Positions 45,292 to 54,662 of a stretch of DNA of 64,000 nucleotides are shown one piece after another (position 1 is the first letter of the stretch; every line of letters begins with the position of its first letter). Under the pieces are notes generated by a model. It saw only the letters and a list, made by a program, of their open reading frames with translations. It made no database searches and was not told the origin of the DNA. Origin of the DNA: Pseudomonas sp. JUb42 (lineage in GTDB: Bacteria > Pseudomonadota > Gammaproteobacteria > Pseudomonadales > Pseudomonadaceae). The stretch is from positions 358,579-422,578 of the forward strand of contig NZ_JANUFD010000006.1 of the NCBI RefSeq assembly GCF_024807945.1, given 5' to 3'. A program made the translations under genes and the position numbers.

Positions 45292-48036
45292 TCAGATTGC
45301 AGCAAAACCCCGCTGCAAATCGGCAATCAGGTCATGCACATCCTCCAACCCGATATGCAGACGCAACACCGGATTCAAACCGCGATCCGCCGGGTTATCC
45401 CGATCCTTCAAGCCCGCCACCGTGACCAGGCTTTCATAACCGCCCCAGGATGCCCCCAGGCCAAACAGCTGCAATGCACCGATAAAATCATCGAGCTGGC
45501 GGGTATCGCTGCTCTTCAATTCAAAGGACAACAAGCCATTGCTGCCACTGAAATCGCGCTGCCACAGTGCGTGATTCAGATGCCCGGGCAAGGCCGGATG
45601 GAATACCCGCTTGACCTGTGGCTGAGCCTGTAACCAATGGGCAACCTGCAACGCCTGACGCTGATGCACTTGCAGTCTGGCGGCCATGGTGCGGGCGCCG
45701 CGCAGGATCAGGTAGGCATCGTCCGGGCTGACCGTGGTGCCGAAGGTGTCGCTCATGTTCGCCAAGGGCTGCCAGACCTCTTCACGGGTGCAGACGCTGC
45801 CCATGACCACATCGCTATGGCCGCACAGGTATTTGGTCAGGGCCATGATGGAAATGTCCGCGCCCAGTTGCAGCGGCCGGTACAGGTACGCCGAGCCCCA
45901 GGTGTTGTCCACTGCCAGCAGGATGTCCCGCGGCTTGCACAGCGCGGCAATCGCCGGCAAATCACATAGTTCGTAGAGCAGCGAACCCGGCACTTCGGCG
46001 TAGACCATGCGGGTATTGCCCTTGAGCTGCGCTTCCAGACCCTGGCCGTCGGCGGCGAAATAATCCACCTCGATGCCGAACGGCAGCAGAAACTCCCGAA
46101 CCAATTGGCGCACTGGCGAATACACCGCGTCGGTGATCAGCACATGATCGCCGGGACGCAGGTACGCCAGGAAGGTCTGCGCCACCGCCGCCAGGCCGGT
46201 GCCGAACAACTTGGTGCGATAACCGCCTTCCAGTTCGCTGACCAGATCTTCCAGGGCAAAGGCTGTAGGGTTGCCCCGGGCGCCGTAACTCAGGACCCGC
46301 TCGGTATCCCGCCGTTGACGGGCATCGCGCATCTCGCCAAGGCTGTTGAAGAGCACGGTGCTCAAGCGCGTGACCGGCACGTTCACCGGGCGACCGCCCT
46401 CGCCTTTTGTCGTCCGTGCGGCATGGATCAGACGGGTGGCCACTTGCTCAGTTGGCGACTTTTTTCCGTGCAAAGGCTTGAGGCTGCGTACCTCCTGTTC
46501 GGTCATCTGTGCGAGCAGGCCGATTTCCCAGGCCAGGTACTGCCGTGCCGCATCCTTGTTGCCGGAATGACGGTCGTGGGTGAAGAACAGAAAGTCGATG
46601 CACTGCTCGTTGGCCGGGTTGGCCGGATCTTCCTGCACCGAAAGGCCTGCCGCCTGCCACTGTTGGGTATCGCCTGCCAGCCAGCGTGCCTGTTGCTGCT
46701 GCACGCTCGGCAGCTCGGCCAGGGCCAACTGCGCGACACGCGGGTCATCGGCAATCAATACCAATGGCCGGGCTTCCTCAGTAACGGCCTTGGCCAATAG
46801 CGGCCGGATCGACCACTTCGCACCACTAATATGACCTTTGCGGAAGGTCATGCTCGCACGCAAATCGATCAGCGCCACGGCATCGTCGCGCAAGGCGGCG
46901 GCCAGGGTCTGCGCATCGATCTGCGCCAGAGTCGCCTGTGCAGCGTTCACGACCGGCAGTGCCAATCCACTGTGAATGCCATCAGCGAGCACATAAGCCT
47001 CGTGACCGAGTTGCCGCAGCCAGCTGGCAACAATCGGCGCGCGAATGCCGTCGGCATCCACCAACACCAACCGCGCGCCACGCACGCCGACATACAAATC
47101 GGTGGACTGGATCAACTGGCCGCCCGGCGTGTGCTGCGCGCCCTGCAGAGTGCCAGCGGCAAATTCTTCGGCGGTCCGTACATCGCAAAGAAACAGGCTG
47201 CGCCCGACCTCACCGGACCAGGCTTGAACCTGTGCAGCGCTGACCGTGGTCACGCCGGCCTTTTGAGCCAGGGCCGCAGCGGCCTGACGCGGTTGCTCCA
47301 GCCCTGTATTGGCGCTCACGTCGGGATAGCGCCGGGTGCTGCCATGTTCCAGGGGCAGATCGGCAAGGAACCAACCCTGGGTGCCGTTTTCCAGGGCATA
47401 GATCGGGTTTTTCACGCCGAGGTCGATCAGGGTCTGGGCGCCGATAATGCTGCGGGTGCGCCCGGCGCAATTGACCACGATGGGCGTGATGTCGTCCTTG
47501 ACCAGTTCATGCAGGCGATAACCCAGCTCGCCATTGGGGCAGCACAGGGAACCGGGAATGGTCATCTTGCGGTATTCGTCGAACGGCCGACCATCGAGCA
47601 GTACCAGCGGCTCGCCACGGGCCTGCCATGCCGCCAGTTCAGTGGCACTGATATGCGGCGTATGGCTGGCCTCTTCGACCAGTTCACCAAAGGCCTTGGA
47701 CGGCACATGCACCCCGGCGAACAACTGCAGGCCCGCAGCCTGCCAGCCTTCAGCGCCACCGACGAGGCTATGCACCTGGGTATAGCCAAGCTCGGTGAGA
47801 CGCGATGCGGCTCGCACGGCAACCTCACCGCCGTCCTGATCGTAGATCACCAGGCGCACGGCCGGATTAGGCGCCAGACGCCGGGCTTCCAGCTCCAGAC
47901 GGCTATAGGGCAGGTTCACCCCATGAAACAGATGCGCTTCACCGTATTGACCATGCTCGCGCACGTCGAACAGGGCAATTTCCTGCCCGTCGAACAGCCA
48001 GTGCTGAAGTTGCTGGGGGGTGATGGTTGGAGTCAT
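45292..48036 (-). CDS. Four-rhodanese/cystathionine beta-lyase fusion protein
   Basis: A 914-residue fusion. Four rhodanese-like domains are at about 5-105, 125-235, 265-365 and 375-470; a PLP domain of the Cys/Met metabolism family is at about 530-914, with the PLP lysine in MALTKYLCGHSDVV. Only the second rhodanese has the active-site cysteine (Cys190 in VVNCAGRTRS); at the same place domain 1 has Asp66, domain 3 Asp327 and domain 4 Asp430. The lyase would release H2S or a thiol from cystathionine or cysteine; the single active rhodanese could pass the sulfane sulfur on. The start at 48036 is preferred over 48054. It is the last gene of the sulfur cluster, with REP pairs on both sides. Confidence 0.88.
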   Translation of the reverse strand: MTPTITPQQLQHWLFDGQEIALFDVREHGQYGEAHLFHGVNLPYSRLELEARRLAPNPAVRLVIYDQDGGEVAVRAASRLTELGYTQVHSLVGGAEGWQAAGLQLFAGVHVPSKAFGELVEEASHTPHISATELAAWQARGEPLVLLDGRPFDEYRKMTIPGSLCCPNGELGYRLHELVKDDITPIVVNCAGRTRSIIGAQTLIDLGVKNPIYALENGTQGWFLADLPLEHGSTRRYPDVSANTGLEQPRQAAAALAQKAGVTTVSAAQVQAWSGEVGRSLFLCDVRTAEEFAAGTLQGAQHTPGGQLIQSTDLYVGVRGARLVLVDADGIRAPIVASWLRQLGHEAYVLADGIHSGLALPVVNAAQATLAQIDAQTLAAALRDDAVALIDLRASMTFRKGHISGAKWSIRPLLAKAVTEEARPLVLIADDPRVAQLALAELPSVQQQQARWLAGDTQQWQAAGLSVQEDPANPANEQCIDFLFFTHDRHSGNKDAARQYLAWEIGLLAQMTEQEVRSLKPLHGKKSPTEQVATRLIHAARTTKGEGGRPVNVPVTRLSTVLFNSLGEMRDARQRRDTERVLSYGARGNPTAFALEDLVSELEGGYRTKLFGTGLAAVAQTFLAYLRPGDHVLITDAVYSPVRQLVREFLLPFGIEVDYFAADGQGLEAQLKGNTRMVYAEVPGSLLYELCDLPAIAALCKPRDILLAVDNTWGSAYLYRPLQLGADISIMALTKYLCGHSDVVMGSVCTREEVWQPLANMSDTFGTTVSPDDAYLILRGARTMAARLQVHQRQALQVAHWLQAQPQVKRVFHPALPGHLNHALWQRDFSGSNGLLSFELKSSDTRQLDDFIGALQLFGLGASWGGYESLVTVAGLKDRDNPADRGLNPVLRLHIGLEDVHDLIADLQRGFAAI

Positions 48037-48069
48037 GGGGTTCTCATAAAACAAATTGGAATCCGATTT

Positions 48070-48161
48070 GTGGAGGCGTGGCTTGCCCGCGAAGGCGGTG
48101 TTCCTGATTCAAAATATGTGTCGAATGTACCGACCACTTCGCGGGCAAGCCTCGCTCCAAC
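48070..48161. repeat. REP pair, family C (GAGGCTTGCCCGCGAA type)
   Basis: GTGGAGGCGTGGCTTGCCCGC faces CGCGGGCAAGCCTCGCTCCAAC between the GST and fusion-protein genes. Confidence 0.85.
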
Positions 48162-48164
48162 AAG

Positions 48165-48821
48165 TCATTGCAAGGCCAGGGACTTCTCGGCAGCCGCAAC
48201 ATCACGGCCCTTGGCATACGCCCGCTGCACCGCCGGTCGTGCCTTGATGCGTTCGCGCCAGGCATTGATATGCGGGTAACCCGCCAGGTCCTGGCCCTGA
48301 CGCAGCGGCTGGATCCACGGGAAAATCGCCATATCGGCAATCGAATACTCGCCCGCCACGAAATCCTGCTGGCCAAGACGTTTTTCCAACACGCCATACA
48401 GGCGGGTCGCCTCAGCGTTGAGCAGGTCCAGAGCGAACGGAATCGGCTCGGGGGCCTTCTCCTTGAACAGCTGCAACTGGCTCAGATACGGAGTGATATG
48501 CCCCACCTGCCAGAACAGCCACTCCTGCACCCGCTGACGCTCGATGCTGCCCGGCGCAGGCAGAAAACGCCCGGCCTTGTCGGCGAGGTAATTGAGGATC
48601 GCCCCGGACTCGAACAGGCTCAGGGGTTCACCGCCATTGTCCGGCACGTGATCGACGATGGCCGGGATGCGGCCATTGGCGCTGATCTGCTGGAAGCTGT
48701 CCTGGCGCTGCTCGCCGGTGCGGATATTGATCGGCAGTACGCGGTAGTCCTGCTCGAGTTCTTCGAGCAGGATCGCGACTTTCAGGCCGTTGCCGGTTGG
48801 CCAGTAGTAGAAGTCGATCAT
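48165..48821 (-). CDS. Glutathione S-transferase family, YfcG-like disulfide reductase
   Basis: 218 residues. It aligns by eye with E. coli YfcG: YYWPTGNGLKVAILLEELEQ, GRIPAIVDHVPDNGGEPLSL, FESGAILNYLADKAG, EWLFWQVG, YSIADMAIFPWIQ. The TGNG replaces the usual Ser/Tyr/Cys start of other GSTs, as in YfcG/Ure2p-type disulfide-bond reductases that use two GSH. It overlaps the dioxygenase gene by 4 nt. In this cluster it probably reduces a disulfide such as cystine or a mixed glutathione disulfide (inference). Confidence 0.9.
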   Translation of the reverse strand: MIDFYYWPTGNGLKVAILLEELEQDYRVLPINIRTGEQRQDSFQQISANGRIPAIVDHVPDNGGEPLSLFESGAILNYLADKAGRFLPAPGSIERQRVQEWLFWQVGHITPYLSQLQLFKEKAPEPIPFALDLLNAEATRLYGVLEKRLGQQDFVAGEYSIADMAIFPWIQPLRQGQDLAGYPHINAWRERIKARPAVQRAYAKGRDVAAAEKSLALQ

Positions 48822-49411
48822 GCGTAGGCCGGAATCGAAGGCGCCATCTGCGAGGCGTTGTAGTTGAGGATCTTGCCTTCGGCATTGACCCCGTAGCGAC
48901 CGTTGAGGGACTCCAGCGGGCGACCGTACAGATGGAAATGCAGGGTCGGCTGTTCGCCTTCGACCTTGATGCCGTGCAGGTCTTCACCGAGGAAGCTGAT
49001 CGGCGTGCCAGGCTGCACCACCACTTCCTTTTCCAGCACCAGGCGCGTGAACTGTGGATCATCGCCATCGTGACGGGTCCACACGTAGTTGATCTCCTGG
49101 CCCTGCACGGCAACGATCACCGCCCAGGTCTCATGGTTGTGCGGCAGCGTGCTTTTACCCGGCAGCAGGGAATTCATGTACAGGGTCGGGGTTTCGCCGT
49201 CGTCGTTCAGGCGATAGCGGAAAGCCGTGTCGCCCTCCCCCGGCACTGGCGCAGGAAAGGTATCGAAGTTGAACAGGTCACGGCGCTCGGCCAATTGCTC
49301 CAGCAGCGCGACGATTTCCTTCAGGGCTTCACGGTCAACGCCGCACTGGTTGATGGCGCGAATCTGTTGCAGGAAAGCTTCGACGACTTCACCACGGTTC
49401 AAGGTGCTCAT
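48818..49411 (-). CDS. Cysteine dioxygenase-family thiol dioxygenase
   Basis: A 197-residue cupin of the cysteine/thiol dioxygenase superfamily. Iron ligands: the His pair in STLPHNHETWAVIVAVQG and the His near the C-terminus in TLHFHLYGRPLE. It oxidises a thiol to a sulfinate with O2. It does not look like the better-known Pseudomonas 3-mercaptopropionate dioxygenase. The substrate is probably cysteine or a related thiol. A Shine-Dalgarno AGGAG lies 9 nt upstream of the ATG. Confidence 0.85.
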   Translation of the reverse strand: MSTLNRGEVVEAFLQQIRAINQCGVDREALKEIVALLEQLAERRDLFNFDTFPAPVPGEGDTAFRYRLNDDGETPTLYMNSLLPGKSTLPHNHETWAVIVAVQGQEINYVWTRHDGDDPQFTRLVLEKEVVVQPGTPISFLGEDLHGIKVEGEQPTLHFHLYGRPLESLNGRYGVNAEGKILNYNASQMAPSIPAYA

Positions 49412-49447
49412 ACAGGGTGCTCCTGAGTTGTCTTTATGGTTTGGACT

Positions 49448-49553
49448 GTGGGAGCCGGCTTGCTGGCGATAGCGTCAGTGACGTCACCGCCGCCGTTGCG
49501 AGCGCTACGTACTCGATCGCCACGGTGCGGCGATCCGACAAGCCGGCTCCCAC
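49448..49553. repeat. REP pair, family A
   Basis: GTGGGAGCCGGCTTGCTGGCGAT faces a degenerate ...CAAGCCGGCTCCCAC between the ABC operon and the dioxygenase gene. Confidence 0.8.
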
Positions 49554-49562
49554 ATTGCTGCT

Positions 49563-50399
49563 TCATACGGAAAGGCTATACCGGCCAAGGTTACCCAGCA
49601 GCCATGGATCATTGTTCTGCGGCGTACGGCGGCCGTTTTCGCCCAGGGCATGGCGCAAAAATGCCTGGGTCCGTTCGTTGCCCGGTCGCTGGAAAATATG
49701 CTCGGCGCTGCCGTGTTCGACGATGCGGCCGTTCTCGGTGAAGTACACGACGTCACTGACTTCCTCGGCAAACCGCATCTCATGGGTGACCAGTACACAG
49801 GTCATGCCCTCTTCGGTCAGCTCGCGGATCACGGTCAGTACTTCGCCGACGGTTTCCGGGTCCAGGGCTGAGGTCACTTCGTCGAACAGCATCAGTTCCG
49901 GGCGCATAGCCAGGGCCCGGGCAATCGCCACCCGCTGTTGCTGACCACCGGACAACTGGCCCGGATAGGCATCGACCTTGTGTTCCATGCGCACCTTGGC
50001 CAGCAAGGCCAGAGCCTGTTGCTCGGCGGCCTGGCGATCCAGACCAAGCACCTTGCGCGGCGCGATTACCAGATTTTCCAGCACCGACAGATGGGGAAAC
50101 AGGTTGTATTGCTGAAAGACAAAACCCACACGCTTGCGCAGTTCGATGCGCTCGGCTTCCCGGGTCAGCAGTTGCACCTGGGTATCGCCGACGCGGATCG
50201 TGCCGCGCTGGGGCGACAGCAGGCCGGTGATGCAACGCAGGATGGTGGACTTGCCCGAACCGGACGGGCCGATGATCGACACCGCCTGGCCGCGCTGCAC
50301 ATCCAGATCGATGCCCTTGAGCACCGGATTGCTGCCGAACGACAAGTGAATATCGCGCAGGCTGATCAGGGGCGCGGCGCCGGTTTCAAGAGAAGGCAT
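49563..50399 (-). CDS. Polar amino acid ABC transporter ATP-binding protein
   Basis: 278 residues, GlnQ/HisP type. Walker A IGPSGSGKSTILRCITG, signature LSGGQQQRVAIARAL, Walker B MLFDEVTSALDP, switch His in VLVTHEMRFAEE. A C-terminal extension of about 30 residues (ALGENGRRTPQNND) is longer than usual. It overlaps the permease gene by 14 nt. It powers uptake for the two binding proteins upstream. Confidence 0.93.
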   Translation of the reverse strand: MPSLETGAAPLISLRDIHLSFGSNPVLKGIDLDVQRGQAVSIIGPSGSGKSTILRCITGLLSPQRGTIRVGDTQVQLLTREAERIELRKRVGFVFQQYNLFPHLSVLENLVIAPRKVLGLDRQAAEQQALALLAKVRMEHKVDAYPGQLSGGQQQRVAIARALAMRPELMLFDEVTSALDPETVGEVLTVIRELTEEGMTCVLVTHEMRFAEEVSDVVYFTENGRIVEHGSAEHIFQRPGNERTQAFLRHALGENGRRTPQNNDPWLLGNLGRYSLSV

Positions 50400-51174
50400 A
50401 ACGGCGCTCCAGGTAATGAGTCAGGCGGGAAATCGGGTAGCAATAGGCGAAAAACAGCGCCAGCAGGCTGAAGTAGACGATCACGGTAAAGCCGGTCTGG
50501 TTCACGGTATTACTGGCGATCTGCGCGGTGTCGATCACATCGTGCACACCCACCAATGAAGCCAGGGCGGTGCCCATGGTCACCACGGCATAGAGGTTCA
50601 TCCATGGCGGCAACATGCGTTTGAGGCACTGCGGCAGGATGATCGAGCGGAAAATTTGTCCGCGAGTGAAAGCCAAAGAGCGCGCCGCTTCCCATTGGGT
50701 GCTGGGGATTGAGGCGATGGCGCCGCGAAAGATCTCGGCGACGTTGGCACTGGCCGGCAGCGCCAGGCCCAGGGTGACCTTGATCCAGTCGGGAAACGGG
50801 ATATAGGTGTGACCGATCACAATCTCGAACGGGAACACATAGGTGGTGAAGTAGATCAGCACCAGCCATGGCGCATTGCGAAACAGCTGCACCCACACTC
50901 GCGACGGCAACCGCACCAGCCACAGCGGCGACAGGCCCAAGGCACCGACCAACAGGCCCAGCAGCGAGCCGAGGGTAATGGCCAACAGGCTGATCAGAAT
51001 GTTTTGCGCAAAACCCGTTGCCAGTGCCGGCGACCATTGCACCAACGCCCTGAGTACCGGACTGCCGGGCGCAACGAAGGCCAGCCAGACAAGGGCGATG
51101 ATCGCGATCAGCAACTTGCCGCCATGGCGGCGCGGCCAGCTCGGCACGGCTGTGGCGAGGGTATCAGTGGCCAT
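50386..51174 (-). CDS. Amino acid ABC transporter permease (1)
   Basis: 262 residues, HisMQ/GlnP-type, with about five membrane helices and the EAA-type loop (EAARSLAFTRGQIFRSIILP). It overlaps both neighbours. It pairs with the second permease to form a heterodimeric channel. Confidence 0.92.
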   Translation of the reverse strand: MATDTLATAVPSWPRRHGGKLLIAIIALVWLAFVAPGSPVLRALVQWSPALATGFAQNILISLLAITLGSLLGLLVGALGLSPLWLVRLPSRVWVQLFRNAPWLVLIYFTTYVFPFEIVIGHTYIPFPDWIKVTLGLALPASANVAEIFRGAIASIPSTQWEAARSLAFTRGQIFRSIILPQCLKRMLPPWMNLYAVVTMGTALASLVGVHDVIDTAQIASNTVNQTGFTVIVYFSLLALFFAYCYPISRLTHYLERRYAFS

Positions 51175-51898
51175 AACCGGGCATCCTCAGGCGCGCTTCA
51201 AGGGCGCGACCCAGCAAATTGACGACAAAACTCAGCAGGCCGAAAAAGGTCAGGATCAGGATCATCAGTTCCAGCACGTTATCGCTCTGGGTCCAGATCA
51301 TGATCGAGGCGTAAGTGATATCACCCACGGCAATGGCCGAGGCCACGGCGGTCATCTTCACCAGATCGATCAGGTTATTGACCAGCGAGGGCAAAGCGAA
51401 GCGCACGGCCAGGGGCAATTGCACATTGAGCAGCAGCTGGCGGCTGCTGAAGGCCAGGGAACTGGCGGCCTCAAGCGTTACCGCAGGAACGGCCTCGATA
51501 CCGGCGCGCAGGGCCTCGGCATGGAAGGCGCCCTTATGCAGGGAAATCACGATCACCACCCAGGCAAACGGCGTCAGCGGATTGGCCGCGCCCACCGCCT
51601 GGGTCAGCAGCATGTTCAGGACCAGAAAGGCACAATACAACTGCACCAGGGTCGGCGTATTGCGCGTGACTTCGATAAACAGCCGCGCCGGTTTCGCCAG
51701 CCAGGGCTTGCCGGACGTCAGCAGCGCCGCCAGGGCAAAGCCAGCCAACAGGCTGCCGATGATAGTCGCCAGGCACAGCCATAAAGTGGTTTCGGCGCCA
51801 TCGATCAACGAGCCGCGCTGGAACGCATCCAGCAGGAAGTTGTAGTTGAGGCCAAACCCGGCAGCCCAGTGGACGAACGCCTGTAACCCTTGGGTCAT
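51164..51898 (-). CDS. Amino acid ABC transporter permease (2)
   Basis: 244 residues, same family, with the EAA loop LEAASSLAFSSRQLLLNVQL. Overlaps the aminotransferase stop by 4 nt (ATGA) and the next permease by 11 nt. Confidence 0.92.
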   Translation of the reverse strand: MTQGLQAFVHWAAGFGLNYNFLLDAFQRGSLIDGAETTLWLCLATIIGSLLAGFALAALLTSGKPWLAKPARLFIEVTRNTPTLVQLYCAFLVLNMLLTQAVGAANPLTPFAWVVIVISLHKGAFHAEALRAGIEAVPAVTLEAASSLAFSSRQLLLNVQLPLAVRFALPSLVNNLIDLVKMTAVASAIAVGDITYASIMIWTQSDNVLELMILILTFFGLLSFVVNLLGRALEARLRMPGYGH

Positions 51899-53112
51899 TG
51901 CTCACCCTCTGTGCGCAAGGCAGCGCAAGCCCTGGCAATGCGCTGCCCGGCTTCGATCACGCTGCTGCTGGCGGTGGCAATGGACAGGCGGAACCAGGGC
52001 GACAGACCGTAGGCACTCCCGGCCACCCCGGCCACACCCGATTGCAGCAGGTAATCCACCACATCGGCATCGCTGTCCAGGCGCTTGCCATCCGGGCGAT
52101 AAAGGCCCAGCAGCCCGGCGCAACGAATAAACACGAAGAAGCCGCCCTCGGGTTTCAATACCTCAAGGCCATCGACGCTGCTGAGGGTTTCCACCAACAG
52201 ATCACGCCGTTGGTGATAGGCCGCTACCTGCTCCGGCAGAAAATCCAGCCCACCGGTAAAGGCCGCCAGGGCCGCCGCCTGCCCCACCGACGAAGCGCCG
52301 GAGGTGGATTGCGACTGCACCACGGTCATGGCGGTCGTCAGCTCCTTTGGCCCGGCACCGAAGCCGATGCGCCAACCGGTCATGGCATAGGTCTTGGACA
52401 CGCCACCGACCAACAGGCAACGCTCTTGCAGATCCGGCGCAACGTTGAGCAGGCTCAAGGCCGGGCGGCCGTCGAAACGAATGTGCTCGTACAGCTCATC
52501 CAGCAACACCAGGACATTGGGATGACGACGCAAGACCTCGGCGATGGCCTGCAACTCCGCTTCGCTGTACACCGCGCCGCTGGGGTTGCCGGGACCGTTG
52601 AGAATCAGCCAGCGCGTGCGCTCACCAATGGCTGCGTCCAATTGCGCGGCAGTCAGCTTGCAGCCCTGCTCCAGCTCGCAACGGATAAACACCGGCTCAC
52701 CGCCATTGAAACGCACGCTGTCCGGGAACGACGGCCAGTACGGCACCGGCACCAGCACTTCGTCGCCGTCGTCCAGGGTCGCGGCGAAAGCATTGAAGAT
52801 GATCTGCTTGGCGCCATTGGCGATGACAATCGAGGGCAGCCCGTACTCCAGGCGATTTTCCTCCATGAGTTTGCGTTGCACCGCTTCGCGCAGGGCTTTC
52901 ACGCCAGGCGTCGGCGTGTACTTGGTTGCGCCTGCAGCGATGGCGGCATAGGCCGCCTGCTTGATGTGTTCAGGGGTATCGAAATCCGGCTCGCCGGTGG
53001 TCAGATCGAGAATATCGATCCCGGCGTCACGCAGGGCCGTGGCCTGGGATTTCGCGGCGGCGTTGGCCGATAGCGAGACGCGCTGGACGCGTTTTGAAAG
53101 CTGAACGCTCAT
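51895..53112 (-). CDS. Class I/II aminotransferase (aspartate aminotransferase-like)
   Basis: A 405-residue PLP enzyme. Seen: TTGEPDFDTPEHIKQAAYAA, YTPTPGVKALREAVQ, NGPGNPSGAVYSEAEL, and the PLP lysine in LLVGGVSKTYAMTGWRIGFG. It would turn the imported amino acid into its 2-oxo acid. It is translationally coupled to the FAD oxidase (ATGA) and to permease 2 (ATGA). Arginine in the C-terminal substrate-binding region (WFRLSIATAS) is conserved, so the substrate has a normal alpha-carboxylate. Confidence 0.92.
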   Translation of the reverse strand: MSVQLSKRVQRVSLSANAAAKSQATALRDAGIDILDLTTGEPDFDTPEHIKQAAYAAIAAGATKYTPTPGVKALREAVQRKLMEENRLEYGLPSIVIANGAKQIIFNAFAATLDDGDEVLVPVPYWPSFPDSVRFNGGEPVFIRCELEQGCKLTAAQLDAAIGERTRWLILNGPGNPSGAVYSEAELQAIAEVLRRHPNVLVLLDELYEHIRFDGRPALSLLNVAPDLQERCLLVGGVSKTYAMTGWRIGFGAGPKELTTAMTVVQSQSTSGASSVGQAAALAAFTGGLDFLPEQVAAYHQRRDLLVETLSSVDGLEVLKPEGGFFVFIRCAGLLGLYRPDGKRLDSDADVVDYLLQSGVAGVAGSAYGLSPWFRLSIATASSSVIEAGQRIARACAALRTEGEQ

Positions 53113-54662
53113 GCGTCTGCCCCTTTTGTCGAATTAAATGGCGTTGGAGCGAGGCTTGCCCGCGAAGAGGCCGGTACATCCGAAATATCTTTTGGGCCTG
53201 AAACATCGTCTTCGCGGGCAAGCCTCGCTCCCACAGGGTCGGGCTCCGCTGTCGACAGCACCTTCCCTGGATTCAACAGATTCAAGGGATCCAACGCCTG
53301 TTTGATCCGGCGCATCAGGTCCAGCTCCACTTCGCTCTTGTAGCGCGGCAGCATGGCCAGCTTGCGTTGGCCGATGCCGTGTTCGGCGCTGATCGAGCCG
53401 CCGTGAGCGTGGGCACTGTCGTGAACCAAGGCGCTTAGAGCGGCGTAGTTGGCCATATGCGCGTCCACCGTTGAGTCGACGGGATGGGCAACGTTGTAAT
53501 GCAGGTTGCCGTCGCCCAGGTGGCCGAAGGTGAAGTTGCGCACGCCGGGGAAATGTTCCTGCAACAGCGCATCGGTATGGGCGACGAACTCGACAATGCG
53601 CGAGATCGGCACCGAGATATCGTGCTTCATATTGCGCCCGGCGCGGCGTTGCGCGTCGCTCATGTTCTCGCGCAGCAGCCACAGGGCTTCGCTCTGGGCG
53701 AGGCTTTCGGCAATCAGCGCATCGGCCAGCAGACCGCCTTCGAACGCCTCGCCCAATACCTCTTCAAAGGCCTGACGGGCGTGTTCTTCGCTGTGGTTAT
53801 CGGACAGCTCCAGCAGCGCAAACCACGGCAGATCGGCCTTGGCAAAGGGCTGCGGGCCTTCGGGAAACTGTTCGCGCAGCAATGCCAGGCAATCGGCGCC
53901 GAGCAGTTCGAACGCGGTCAGGCTGGCGCCGAAACCGCCACGGGCATGGGACAGGAAGCTCACCGCCTGGGCCAAGGAATCAAACGCCAGCAACGCCGTG
54001 GCCTGGGCCTTGGGCAGCGGGAACAGCTTGAGGGTTGCGGCGGTGATAATGCCCAGGGTGCCCTCGCTGCCGATGTAAAGGTCGCGCAGGTCGTAACCGG
54101 TATTGTCCTTGCGCAGACCGCGCAGGCCGTGCCAGATCTGTCCTTCGGCGGTGACCACTTCCAGGCCCAGAGTCAGCTCGCGAGTATTGCCATAACGCAG
54201 CACCGCCGTGCCCCCGGCATTGGTGCCCAGGTTGCCGCCGATGGTGCAACTGCCCTCGGCACCGAGGCTCAGGGGGAACAGGCGTCCGGCCTGACGGGCA
54301 ACGTCCTGAATGTTTTGCAGGATGCAGCCGGCTTCTACGGTCAGGGTGTCGTTATCGGTATCGACTTCACGTACCCGGTTCAGCCGATCCAGACGCAACA
54401 GCACGCTGCGCCCACTGGCATCCGGTGTCGCCGCGCCCATCAGGCCGGTATTGCCGCCCTGCACCACAATCGGCGCGCCATGTTCGCGACACAGGCGCAC
54501 TGCAGCGGCGACCTGCTCGGTGTCCGCCGGGCGCACCACCGCAACGACCTCGCCGGTATAGCTGCCCTGTTTGTCGGTCAGATACTGGCTGGCCTCGCTG
54601 CCGGGCTGCGCATAGGCATCGCCCAGCAGCGCCTGCAAGGCCGCGAATAGCGGCTGACTCAC
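53109..54662 (-). CDS. FAD-binding 2-hydroxyacid dehydrogenase (GlcD/D2HGDH family) with a REP-encoded tail
   Basis: A 517-residue flavoprotein. FAD domain (about 35-220: PIVVQGGNTGLMGAATPDAS, GSCTIGGNLGTNAGGTAVLR) and the FAD-oxidase C domain (HLGDGNLHYNVAHP, ISAEHGIGQRKLAML, LDPLNLLNPGKVL). The family core ends near residue 470; the last ~45 residues are encoded by a family C REP pair (53143-53234). The GTG at 54662 overlaps the stop of the binding-protein gene by 4 nt (GTGA). It oxidises D-2-hydroxyacids to 2-oxoacids, so it may complement the aminotransferase. Confidence 0.9.
   Translation of the reverse strand: MSQPLFAALQALLGDAYAQPGSEASQYLTDKQGSYTGEVVAVVRPADTEQVAAAVRLCREHGAPIVVQGGNTGLMGAATPDASGRSVLLRLDRLNRVREVDTDNDTLTVEAGCILQNIQDVARQAGRLFPLSLGAEGSCTIGGNLGTNAGGTAVLRYGNTRELTLGLEVVTAEGQIWHGLRGLRKDNTGYDLRDLYIGSEGTLGIITAATLKLFPLPKAQATALLAFDSLAQAVSFLSHARGGFGASLTAFELLGADCLALLREQFPEGPQPFAKADLPWFALLELSDNHSEEHARQAFEEVLGEAFEGGLLADALIAESLAQSEALWLLRENMSDAQRRAGRNMKHDISVPISRIVEFVAHTDALLQEHFPGVRNFTFGHLGDGNLHYNVAHPVDSTVDAHMANYAALSALVHDSAHAHGGSISAEHGIGQRKLAMLPRYKSEVELDLMRRIKQALDPLNLLNPGKVLSTAEPDPVGARLAREDDVSGPKDISDVPASSRASLAPTPFNSTKGADA
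53143..53234. repeat. REP pair, family C, inside the FAD-oxidase reading frame
   Basis: GTTGGAGCGAGGCTTGCCCGCG faces CGCGGGCAAGCCTCGCTCCCAC. The whole element is in frame and stop-free on the minus strand, and encodes most of the extra C-terminal tail of the oxidase. Confidence 0.9.
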
